Below are positions 22,660-32,776 of a DNA stretch of 64,000 bases, piece after piece (the first letter of the stretch is position 1; every line of letters begins with the position of its first letter). Below the pieces are notes generated by a model. That model ran no database searches and was not told where the DNA came from. It saw only the letters and a list, made by a program, of their open reading frames with translations. Source of the DNA: Zygaena filipendulae (Eukaryota > Arthropoda > Insecta > Lepidoptera > Zygaenidae); contig OU015653.1 in assembly GCA_907165275.2 (NCBI GenBank), positions 6,912,001 to 6,976,000 of the forward strand. Reading direction: 5' to 3'. Both the position numbers and the translations under genes were made by a program.

Positions 22660-24370
22660 TTATCATCTATGATACCTTTCTTTTTGTATGTTTGCTTATA
22701 ATGGATAAAGGTGTTTTATATCGCGGATTTCTTACGAGAAATTTTGAAATTAACGCAACTAAAACCGACTATAGTTAATAAAATGATTACCTATTCCAAA
22801 AAAAAAACTGGTTAAAACGGATGCCTCGCACATGACCAAGAATTGAAAATGAAATATACAACAAAAAAGAACAAAATAACTGACTCAAACCGGCTACGCG
22901 CCCAAGCGTTCACTAGTAGAATGTATTACCATTCGACCACAACTGTTTAAATACATTAACGTACTTTACGAGTAGGTAATGTGAACTTAGAAAAAAAGTG
23001 TCCAATGAACTTGTGACTTTTATATGTAAGGGGACACCCCTTACATATAAAAGTCAATACACATTTTTTACGAAAAATTTCAGAAATAAATAAAAATTGT
23101 GAGTGTATGTTGATAAATACAATGAAAACGCACATGATAAACCAAATGACCTCTAATTAATAACGTCTATCATATCTCTATTGCCTGGCTTATGTGCTCT
23201 CTGTGGGGGAGGAGTGGGGGCTTAACTTAAGAGGATTGCTTATGGACGCATGATTTGTTCCGGAGGTCGTTGCAGACACTATTTTTGCTTCTACTCTATT
23301 GATTATTCAGCAATTTCATTGAATGTAATCTTTGTTTGTTGTTTTTGATTACACTTTCTTATAATGATGACGCATGTACATTGTACATTGTAAATCATTG
23401 AGGGAAATGTAGTATTTTATTGCAGTATATGTGAACAAAGGTCAGTTCAGTAGTTATTGCTATGACGGACTTCATGGTAGTTGTGTATTTAGGTATAGAT
23501 TAGCTACAGTACAATCGAAACATTTTAGGTTCCTATACTTTAGCTTTGTTCATAAGTTTAAAATTGTGAGGAATTCATCATATCAAATCATCATATCACA
23601 AATGTCCACAAAGTGTGCTGGACAAAGACTTCTGGGACCTACAGGGCAAGCTACAGGACGGGGCATTATAATATAATTTATCATAAACTTATTATCCATT
23701 TAACGATTAAATTTTATAACAGCTCTACCACATGCATTTTGCAACTTCATAAGCAACGGCCCGTGATAAAAGCAATTAAAACTTTAACACCATTTAAGTA
23801 CTCCGAGTCATTCTAATTTTTTGTGAGTAGGTACCTACTATCGATAAACTTCACATTACAATTTTTTATTCCTGCTTAACCTAAAAGATATATTTTATTA
23901 CGCGTAATTTGTAAATCAAATATATATTATTAAGTTGTACTTTTAATGCTATTTACATTATGCAAATTATACCTTTTAACTCGGAACGATTTAAAGATTT
24001 ATCTTAAAAATACTCTAAACAATAGAAAGTAATATAAATTAGTACCAAAGAATCCTATTTCTGTTTATTGGTAGACACAAAGTTTATGATTTCGAGACAA
24101 ATTTGTTTTTAGCTCTTATGACAGACAATTTGTCAGGAGTAGCTGTGCGAAAGTCAAAGATAATTTATCTGTCTCAACCGCTTTATTTATTACGTGTTCG
24201 CATCTCTTCTGAGCCCCTTAAAGTTGGTGGTTAACGGAGGTTGTTTGAGGCGGGGATGTCAGTTAGATTCGGAGGTAGCGAGCGGCGCGGCGCGGCGGAT
24301 CGAGAATTGCGGATTCAAAAGGCCGCGGCGGCGTTAAGCGTGTAGTCTCAGGACTCACCCTCTTGTCTCG
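22660..24370. other. Unique AT-rich DNA
   Basis: Contains the perfect hairpin at 23,014 and a decayed Helitron fragment near 22,690-22,775. A DRE-type word TATCGATA lies at 23,839-23,846. A GC-rich patch at 24,270-24,340 (gcggcgcggcgcggcgg) lies just left of the next element. Confidence 0.3.
23014..23056. repeat. Perfect 20-bp hairpin with a 3-base loop
   Basis: TGACTTTTATATGTAAGGGG at 23,014-23,033 is exactly complementary to CCCCTTACATATAAAAGTCA at 23,037-23,056, separated by aca. It would extrude readily as a cruciform. Too short for a pre-miRNA, and there is no T-run to suggest a terminator. Confidence 0.85.
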
Positions 24371-24696
24371 AGGCTAGTTTCCTAAATTTTCCTTTTTAGT
24401 CCGTTTTGTAGATTATTAAAAAATATTGGACACGTATTTTTTTATTTTTTATGGAACCAAAAAATAACGGAGATATATCAAGTCGAAATTTCACATGACG
24501 TCACGCCTCGCTACAGTTTGTTCGCACGTTATAGCGAGCTGTGACATCACGAGACCCCCACCCTAAACTTTAATGCGCTTTATCTATGCATATTTCCATT
24601 ATTTTAAAAAAGCAAAAAATACGTGTCTTTTATTTTTTTATTATCTAACTGACGGACTAAATAGAATTTTGATTTTTTTACCCAGGAAACTAGCCT
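24371..24696. mobile_element. Long inverted-repeat MITE, family C
   Basis: AGGCTAGTTTCCT at 24,371-24,383 is mirrored by aggaaactagcct at 24,684-24,696. The similarity continues inward for about 90 bp (tttagtccgt, gacacgtatttttt). A second inverted pair, gacgtcacgcctcgcta and tagcgagctgtgacatc, lies in the centre. The 326-bp unit could fold almost end to end. No clear target duplication, so no superfamily assigned. Confidence 0.75.
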
Positions 24697-24753
24697 GGAA
24701 AACTAATAAAGTTTCTGTTAAACAAATTAGTAGTTATTACATCCTAAGTAATA

Positions 24754-24904
24754 CCTATTATAAATGCGAATGTGGCTTTGTTTGTTTTTTTCGCTCTCAT
24801 GCCTTAAATATTCAACCGATCATCATGAACTTTTGTATACACGTTGTCAGGGGAAACCGGAAACTTCTAAATTAACGTAGGTTCAATCGATGGGGAATAG
24901 CTAT
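24754..24904 (+). mobile_element. Lep1-like Helitron, decayed 3' end
   Basis: Starts cctattataaatgcgaatgt and keeps tatacacgttgtcagggg. The hairpin is broken and the terminus reads agctatat in place of agctagt. Confidence 0.65.
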
Positions 24905-25865
24905 ATAGTGAGGTATACACACCGTAGATAGCACTCGTAAGAGAGATGTGTAAATGATAGCATTAAAATCTTTGATATACCTACCTACTAAATAGATACC
25001 CAAGATAAACAGTCAGAGAAGCAAAAATGTCCGTGTACAATAACCTGTATGCAGGTTTTTTTAATCCAATATTGAGAATTTAACTAGGGAAATGACAGGC
25101 ATTGCCTTAGCAACATTCTCAATAGTGTTAGTAAAGACGGGCTCTAAAATGCGTCCATAGTAAATTTCAATACGAAAATTTCACCGTTTACTAAGGACAA
25201 AAGATCATTCAATCCAGTTTATAGGTGAATTTACCTATGATTGAAATTTATTTATTTACTAAGATGAATCTATTCACATTATTTATTTATTTAAGTAAAT
25301 ATACAGTTTTTTTTTCATAAAATTCTGTTGTTTTAATACTAATTGGTTCTTTACCATAAGATAATATACAATAAACATACATAATACTCGTTTACAAAAA
25401 AACAATAAAATTATTACCTATCTATATAATGAAGATTGCTTAAAAATATTATTAATAAAATGTATCTAAGCCGAAAAGAAATGCTTCTTTACAGTAATAA
25501 ACCTAAGTCCACGTAAAACCTTAAAAATATGTAGATATAATTAAATTATTAAAAACCTCATTGTATTTAAGTGTAAGAGAGGGATACTATTTGGTTACGG
25601 TTCGTCGAAAGAGGGAGGTAATTATGATTGATGATAGGATATGATTCGTTTCCACTTAACACATTGTAAAAGGGGTTATTTTATTGCCTGCGACTCTTGT
25701 TCCAGCTAGGTCAATGACTAATAAACAACGTGACTCAGGAGTTTTTGAGCACCTTGTTTTATTACTTAAGTGGTATTATGATAAGCGACTATATATTAAA
25801 TTAAATTCATTAAGTTTTCCTCTGAAGATCCTACCGTTCCAGCAAAGCTTGAGTGTTTTAATCAT
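24905..25865. other. AT-rich DNA
   Basis: No gene or known element. Blocks of TTTATTTA and AATAAT low complexity occur between 25,240 and 25,470. Confidence 0.3.
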
Positions 25866-26078
25866 TAATCGACTTCCAGAAAGGAGGAGGTTCTGCATTC
25901 GGCGTGCAGTCGATGACAAGCCAAACATGGAGTGGGTAGATGGGCTAATGGGATGGGTGGTAACATAAATCAATAATAATATGTATTACCTACGTGCATT
26001 TTTGTCTTTTGTCTTTTGGATTAAATCGGTCTTTTGTTAATTTAAGGTTTTTAGTTTTGTGTTTTTGGAAGTCGGTTA
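25866..26078 (+). repeat. 'accgacttcc' repeat, copy 2, with inverted ends
   Basis: Left end atcgacttccagaaaggagg; right end gtttttggaagtcggtt at 26,061-26,077. These ends are inverted relative to each other (cgacttccaaaaa / tttttggaagtcg). This is the only copy here that shows both ends. It may mean that the family has terminal inverted repeats, or that two copies lie head to head. Confidence 0.55.
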
Positions 26079-26353
26079 TAATTTTTTTGGTAAAATTTCG
26101 TTCTTCATGCTACATTTCTTCAGTTTGTAGTGATGACTGGAGTTACCTAGATCAGATCAACAGCCGGGTTAAGTTGGATCGGTTGCGATATTTCTTTCAC
26201 ATTTCGATAAGTTGTTCCTCTTTTTACCAGGTTGTCTGTCTTTGACTAGGCTATGTAATGTCAAAAATAGGAGCAAGTAAAATGATGAACACAAGTAACT
26301 TACCTCTATGGTACCTCTTTAACTAGTGAACCTTGGGTTATGAGACCTGTATC

Positions 26354-26572
26354 GGGCCCTTTATTCACTATGACCATAACACGACGTGTTAAGATAACGC
26401 GCTACGAAAATTGTTTTTCCCTCGTGTTGAAAGCAGTTTCACTTCAAAAAAATCTTATGGCATATCGAATATTAATTTCTCATATTTTGGGTTCTGGAAC
26501 GTTTGGTAATATTATATTTTTAGGACATGCGTTATGGGTAAGAAATGTTATTGGCCATAGTGAATAAGGGCT
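26354..26572. mobile_element. Inverted-repeat MITE, family D
   Basis: GGGCCCTTTATTCACTATGA at the left is mirrored at 26,546-26,572 by ttattggccatagtgaataagggct. The arms match over about 26 bp with a few differences. The unit is 219 bp, with no coding potential and no target duplication I can define. The 75-codon frame crossing it is incidental. Confidence 0.7.
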
Positions 26573-27636
26573 GCGTTCGCAACGGGACAGCTGTTACAAC
26601 CATTGTTTTCTCTGTGGTTGCAACTAAGTACGATCAATTGTTTACCCATACATAAATACGGTGTGAAATAAAAGTGAGTTCAAAAAACTAACTTTACTGT
26701 TGAAATTATATTTCTTAATTAGAGGAAATTATTCAATTATATTTGCTGGTTTATTCCAACTAGTCCTACCAGTAGTCCGATGATCGAACTGCTTATACAT
26801 TTTTTTTCCAAATTGTTACACTGAGGTAGGTAATAATCTAACTCTTTGGATATTTTCAAATATTCCAAGCTGTACCATACAATAGGTATATAATGCCCTT
26901 AACAACTAAAACATTTAACTATGTTATTACTACTATTTTGCAGTAACAAAATGCTTTCACGCGTTTTTTTTCTTTCGTGTTCAGAAGCTTAGTATTACTA
27001 TTCTCATCACAAGACTTTTTCTCGCAAGAAAATGTTGTTTAACAAGAGCTTATTAAAATGAGACAACGTTAAGACTTCAACGAGCATGCAACACCAGAGA
27101 AAACTTTTATTATTTTATAGCTGTGTACATATACCTACGTAATTTTAGCAAACAACTTTTTTCCCATGTTAGCAATAAAGTTATACCTAGATTAGGTAGG
27201 TATAGTGACCCGTGTCAATTTGCAACTGCGTCTTTATATATCAAGATAAAAGTACAATATTTCCTATTTTAAGGTTTAAATTAATTGTACACTAAAATGG
27301 TGTTCCCCATGGCTTCACCTGCATTAATTGTGGTAATCCTGCGAGAACTCTTTATTCCGAGATGAAATTTATGACACTCCGAGATATAACTGTTGCTTCC
27401 TATAGTAGTGAATATCTGTTCTGTAGATCCAGTGATTCACAGAAAAGTAGTGTAGAGATTACCCCTACCATCCAAACTTACAAACTTTACTATTTCACAA
27501 TATTAAGGTACCTAGATATTACTAGAAGTTACCTTCGTCCTGGTAGAATACTACGAGTATTTGTCCAAAAATATCGTCAATCCGTTGCTTATTACGTGAA
27601 TGACTTAAAAATAAATGCACTGTCTCTATTAAAATA
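26573..27636. other. Unique AT-rich DNA
   Basis: A decayed Helitron 3' end on the minus strand is visible at 27,300-27,362 (ttcccc(a)tggcttcacctgc ... ctgcgagaactctttattcc). No gene. The 92-codon frame over 27,362-27,640 ends inside repeat DNA. Confidence 0.3.
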
Positions 27637-27898
27637 CTAGCCGTTCCCCGCGGATTCACCCGTGGTAATTACAAAGCTCCTGCGGGAATTCCTCAATAAA
27701 AGTACCCTATATTGTATACATAGCTTTTCTGTACCCCCGACAAAGTGTATGCGAAATTTCATGAGATTTTACCCGCGTAAATTTCGGAATTTCCGCGAGG
27801 ATTCCCGGACAAAAAGTATGATACTTCTTTCATAATTCGGTTGAGCCGTTAAGGTGTGAACGCGTAATAAACAAACACTTTCGCATTTATAATAGTAT
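27637..27898 (-). mobile_element. Lep1-like Helitron with duplicated tail section
   Basis: The plus strand opens a^ctagccgttccccgcggat and ends aaacactttcgcatttataa. In the middle (27,770-27,830) a second copy of the tail-type sequence (acccgcgtaaatttcggaat) with its 'ccggacaaaaagtatgatac' neighbour is present. The copy is thus longer than the 190-bp standard. Confidence 0.75.
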
Positions 27899-29594
27899 TC
27901 TAAGAATTATTTTCCGTTTTCCATACGTAAACATAAACCAGTACTCAAATATAGCAAAATATTCAAGTATTGATTGGTTAGATACTAACACGTGGAGGTC
28001 CAGTTGTTAGTTATTAATGGAAGTCGCTGTAGGTACCTTACTTAATTGTACAGCAGTTACGTTTGCAAACCTTCGAAATGTTCTCATATTGCCACAAGCA
28101 AGGTGTTGGTCGTTTCATGCAAAATCAAAGCTCGTGGGATGAACACGTACCTACCCATGAACATTCGTCCAGTCTGAGCACGTAGCTTGTTGCTTGTTCC
28201 TAATATATTCGGAGGCTGAGCGCGGTGCGTAGTACGTGGCAATACATGTTCCATTCCGTTACCAGAGCAATGGGTACGTATAGTACGTACTCGTGTGTAT
28301 GATAATTACGTAAAATTGTGACGTCCTGTGAGAGCGCCGCCGCGCTTGCCTTGTATGTAAATTTGTGTAAATATATATATGTGTAGAGGCACTCGTATCT
28401 GCAATGGAATGCCGTAGTCGGATATTCAGTGTTATTTCAGTAATCTGGAATTGCCTATACCTCACTGAAGATTACGGGCTCAGATTCGTAACAGTACACG
28501 GAATCTTTTATCAGCTGACATGACGTGTTCGTCACGTTTTAAGGCATTTTATTAAAAAAACAAACTGAGATTTCCAAGATTACATTGTATTAATAAAGGA
28601 TGACCGGAAAAGGGGGTACAAAGTCGCGAGTTCTTTAATATAACTAAGTAGGCAAACACATTATGGCTAATAAAAACGACACGCTTTTTTCCGCTAAAAT
28701 GCAGCAATTTACGATGGACAGAGATGACTTCCTGTTTTTGGGTGAGATTATTTATTAATCGTTTACCCCACACAATGGTAGGCCGTTGTGTGTTAGGACA
28801 CACACACACAAAGGTGCACAACTGGTTATATGTCTAGGCAATGATATTTATATAGGAATATATTATGTAGGGTCATATGAGCGTGAAAATAGAAATATAG
28901 TAAAAGTCATGTTATTTTGTCGTGTTATTTTGGACAGCCGGTATTTATTTTCGGCTCGATATCCCTTTTCCGATTAACCTTGTATATATAAAATAATAAA
29001 ATGTCAAGCTAACTTACGTCGAAAAATACTAAAGCAATAGAAATTTGAGAAATATAATATGCCATTACTCGTCTCGTTCTCGTAACAATACATAAATGGT
29101 GCTACCAAAAATAAAAGTATTAAGGATATACGTAAAAAGCGTGTTATGAGGAATTCAATTTTATTATTGCAAAGAATATTTAAAAAAAATGAATGCTTAG
29201 AAGTAGATATTGTATACGAGTATTTCGTTTAGTTTTAATAATAAGGTTTGAGTTTAAAGTTTTTGTTAGGTATTATTAAAAGACGAACGAACAGAAGCCA
29301 AACGTAGCTAATTTAGTTACTTGAGAGGATAAAATTTCAAAAATTGAATAAAAGTATGACACGAAAAAAGCTTTTAAAATTTATGGTCCGCGGGAAAAGA
29401 GCGAACGAAATTCAGTTACGCAGGTGGATATATTCAGTAAATGTTCGTTATCATTCGACTGCGAAAAAATGTTATATTTGCTTTAATGTAGAGCGAGGTG
29501 TTAAATTAAGTATATTTAAAAAAATACCTTTTATGTTTTAGGTATTTATCTACATATTTTTCATAATTTTACTCGTACATGCAAGTAGATGATG
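27899..29594. other. Unique DNA
   Basis: Nothing recognised beyond a short (ca)n run at 28,798-28,811 and a small GC patch near 28,330-28,350. Frames of 63-89 codons on both strands lack known domains. Confidence 0.3.
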
Positions 29595-29722
29595 CCTATG
29601 AAAAAATTGCTTTCAGCAATATAGGTCGCCTCATTATACGTAACCATATGTTTTTGTGTTTTTGTAAATATTGTGTCTTTTACTGTGTGTGCAAAGTATA
29701 TTTGATTGATTGATAGATGATA
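29595..29722 (+). repeat. Retroelement 3'-tail-type repeat, copy 2
   Basis: The string aaaattgctttcagcaatat, then aggtcgcctcatt, leads through T-rich DNA to gtgtgcaaagtatatttgat with a ttga tandem tail. This is the pattern of the tail at 3,395, in diverged form. Confidence 0.45.
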
Positions 29723-30549
29723 TGAAATCGTGAGTATATGAATAAGTAGATAACTACTACATACGAAAACTAGAAAAGACGCCTATATATTTATTTCATA
29801 GCTATTAAAATCTTGAGCTCTTGTACATAAATAAAACAAAGTAAACAGAACTAGGATTAAAAATGTAAATGAGAGTACATTCTCGATTCCAAAGTTTAAA
29901 ACATTTTCTTGTGGATAAGTTTAAATTAATGTGGAACGTCACGGGCACTTTTCCACTGCGCGATACCGAGAGCGCCCATCAATTTTTTATTAGCTTTGAA
30001 ATTCCTCCTACAAGAAATTTAAGTTATAATTTAGCAGCGTCTATATAATCATTTATATTCAATTAAAGACCACACGAGCTGACAATATCGGATTTGACAC
30101 GTCCAAATTTGTCTCGCTGCTAGGCGTTTGACGCTCCTTTATTCAAAGGCGGTCGGTATGCTAAGTATTTACGAGCCTTTTACTCAGACAGAACTGAGAT
30201 TAATTTCAGAGGGTTTCGGGCGCTCAAAAGAAATTTAGAATATACCTATAAGTGCATTAATAAAGGTTTCCAGCCTTTCCATTGGCACTCAGATATCGCA
30301 AAAATTCCATTATTGGATTTTTTATTACGACTTTATATCAATAATATCTACCTTATACCTACGTAAGTAGGTACAATATACATACCTATAATAAGTTATA
30401 AAATCGTATATCTGTATTAGAATATTATGCATGTCGTAAGTAAACCTTTGTTTCTTTTCAGATTTCTTTTATATTTTTAATCTTAGATCCAAGTCCATCT
30501 CTGAAGATAACACATTTGACAGCACCGTTTTTTACTGGTTAATTAGCAA
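29723..30549. other. Unique AT-rich DNA
   Basis: No recognised feature. A GC-richer part at 29,935-29,985 is unassigned. Confidence 0.3.
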
Positions 30550-30790
30550 ACCCGACTGCTGCGCCAGTTGTCGTGGGTACGATCCCCATCTCAGAGTAAA
30601 TATTTATGTGGCGCATATTCATGTTTACACAGAGTCTGGGTGTTTAGTATAAGTCATAGTATTGTATGTATTTTATGTATTATTAGATTATAACTTTCCC
30701 TATGCACCCCATGGTTGTCTGGGAAAGATTGCACTGAGCGTCAAGACCGCCGAATGTGACACTCTGTAGTAAAATTGTTTTTTTTTTATT
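30550..30790 (+). mobile_element. tRNA-like SINE
   Basis: The 5' part (gactgctgcgccagttgtcg, then tgggtacgatccccat) fits a tRNA-related promoter with a B-box-like ggtacgatccc. The body (gagtctgggtgtttag) is of a type common in Lepidoptera. The 3' part, gttgtctgggaaagattgca followed by gcgtcaagaccgcc and a T-rich tail, resembles the retroelement tails at 3.4 and 29.6 kb. The A box is weak. Confidence 0.55.
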
Positions 30791-30840
30791 ATTTCAGTGG
30801 TATTCAAATTTCAATAGTTTATTATTTTTTTTTTTGAAGT

Positions 30841-31275
30841 TCACTACCTACCGTCTTTTCAAGAAAGAAAAGACGGCGTAGGATGACTGCTCAGCGCGGC
30901 CAGAACAAACGCTAGGGGTTATTAGGTCGGTAGGTTGAGAAACCGACGGACAATTCGGTCACTGTCAAGCAAGACCGCCTTCTGAATTGCCGTCGTAACC
31001 GGTCCAGCATGGACATCCAACCGCCGCAGGTGACGTTGCAGGCTGGTTGGAACTACCCGTTCGTCGATACGACAATCGGGATGATTTCAGTGGATTCCAC
31101 CCGCTACTTTTCGGTAACTTCGTTTGCCAGTTTGAGATATTTGGCGAATTTATCTATTTCGGCTTTGACGAGGTTCCCGTGATGCGGAATGGTGATATCC
31201 ACCAAAAACATCTGCGATTGCTCCCGGTCCATTATCACTATGTCAGGTTTATTCGAGGGTAGAGTCCTATCAGTG
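30841..31275 (-). pseudogene. Non-LTR retrotransposon ORF2 C-terminus, broken
   Basis: The intact protein would be the reverse transcriptase of a LINE; only its C-terminal region survives. Reading the minus strand from about 31,275, the frame gives TDRTLPSNKPDIVIMDR and VDITIPHHGNLVKAEIDKFA. This is the conserved 'NKPDI(V/I)..D' and 'D(I/V)A.P' region found after the RT domain of many insect LINE proteins. An in-frame TAG lies at 31,104-31,106 and another near 31,053. A frameshift follows, after which the next frame reads LQRHLRRLDVHAGPVTT and IQKAVLLDSDRIVRRFLNL to a TAA at 30,922-30,924. The 5' end is cut by an AT-rich (taa)-like insertion. Clade not assigned. Dead copy. Confidence 0.8.
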
Positions 31276-31407
31276 ATAATGGAATGAATTATTATTATTT
31301 TTATTATTATATCAGCTCTTTGGTAGGTACCCAAACTTGTACACTATAAGTTCTGCTTAGTTTGTGACCAGGTTGTATTGGCGCTGTGTTGGTCATAATG
31401 TTTTGTT

Positions 31408-31505
31408 TTTATGTCATAGGGGGCAAACGGGCAAGTGGTACACCTGATGGTAAGTGATTACCGCCGCCCATGGACATCTGCAACACCAGATGTATGTCCA
31501 GAGTA
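31408..31505 (+). repeat. 'gcaaacgggcaag' repeat, fragment
   Basis: The string ttttatgtcatagggggcaa leads to acctgatggtaagtgattac, cgccgcccatgga and catctgcaacacc. A longer copy is at 47,501. This is a frequent dispersed lepidopteran repeat; I cannot assign its class. Confidence 0.6.
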
Positions 31506-32470
31506 ATTAGTATAATGAAATAACCAGACCAAGTATCGTTATCATAACATAGTTACTGGTAACTTCAAGATAATCTGGCTCATGATTATCACGTGGGTGG
31601 ACACCAAAGGTCAAATATTGGCATTGTACCTACCTGTGATGGCTGGAACTGGAGTGGCCGGTGGTCGAGCTCGACATAGGCGACCGCGCTGGGTAGGTAC
31701 CCACGCCGTTGTCAGATATCACGAAATCTGTAACAATGAGCATGAAGCTTATAGTATTTATCTAAATGTATATACTGATTCGAAAAAGAATACCAGTTTT
31801 TTCACCCCATTTCACCAAACTGTCGTCACCTGTCATCATTTCACTAACTATTCATTACAATTTTGGAACTTCTTCGTGAAAAACAACGATGTGGTATTAT
31901 ACTCCATATAAATTGCATAATACACCACGTTATAGGTATATAGATAATACTAATAATCATAATATCTTACGCTTTATAATTCCAATAAAACGTTAGGCAT
32001 AATATTTAGACGGATGAAAGGCCAAAAGCTTATGCTAATCACCTCACTATGTTCGTGCTCTTAATCCGTCTATTTAATGCGGGTGCTTTAGTATCTCTAA
32101 TATGTAGGTACATAGTTTGTGGATGTACACAGCAGGATATATATTATGCAAGCTAAGCACAAGCTTTTTCTTTCAGAGTGTTATTTATATTATGAGAAAA
32201 TTATCAACATGACAGGGATTCAGCTTGTTTCCGAATTTCAGATAGTGAAACTTCAACTAAACAACGATGTATTTTCTAGTACCTATACCTATCATTATTA
32301 AAAATTATTGTCGCTAGCAGAATTATTTTAGTATACAATATTATACGAGTACCAAGGCAACTAAGAACATCTGGATCTGCTAGGGATATTAAGTTAAGAT
32401 GCATTTATACATCTTCAATGTACAAGCTTCTAGTTTAGAGAACAAAATATGAAAAAAAAATTAAACAATA
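31506..32470. other. Unique DNA
   Basis: The 109-codon frame over 31,582-31,911 is the longest plus-strand frame nearby. Its product shows no domain, and half of it is T-rich low-complexity sequence. Not called. Confidence 0.3.
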
Positions 32471-32473
32471 CTG

Positions 32474-32776
32474 AATGAAAGCTACTATTGGGTATATAAA
32501 AAGGCTATTACATCAAGAGCACGTAAGACGTGGCATGCGGGGTGGCCAGGGCTGCGAACACTACTATCAATCCTTCTGTCACGATATCGACAGAGCATTT
32601 GTTTGCTTTTGCCATTTTTTGTCTTGGTGCTTCTTCGCTTTCTTAGCCCTATATTTGTGATGGTGTGACGTGCGGCCAGCGCGGCACCGTCGATCAATCT
32701 GCCGAGCGTGATGGATGTGGAAGTTGGATCGAAGATTACATAGATGCCTCTTGGTGATATTCACTTTCATAAACAA
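32474..32776. other. GC-richer unassigned block
   Basis: Three overlapping frames on both strands (60-70 codons) remain open here, as expected in GC-richer DNA. One minus-strand frame encodes a basic stretch (HHHKYRAKKAKKHQDKKWQK) resembling a nuclear-localising or ribosomal-type basic region. It ends in stops without a recognisable fold. A decayed exon or retroelement piece is possible. Confidence 0.25.

Noticed and set aside
31582..31911. 109-codon plus-strand frame
   Set aside because: No domain, partly T-rich low complexity, and no supporting signals.
32485..32776. Basic protein-like frames possibly from a ribosomal protein or retroelement
   Set aside because: Could not be matched to any family; overlapping frames on both strands suggest composition, so only the block is described.
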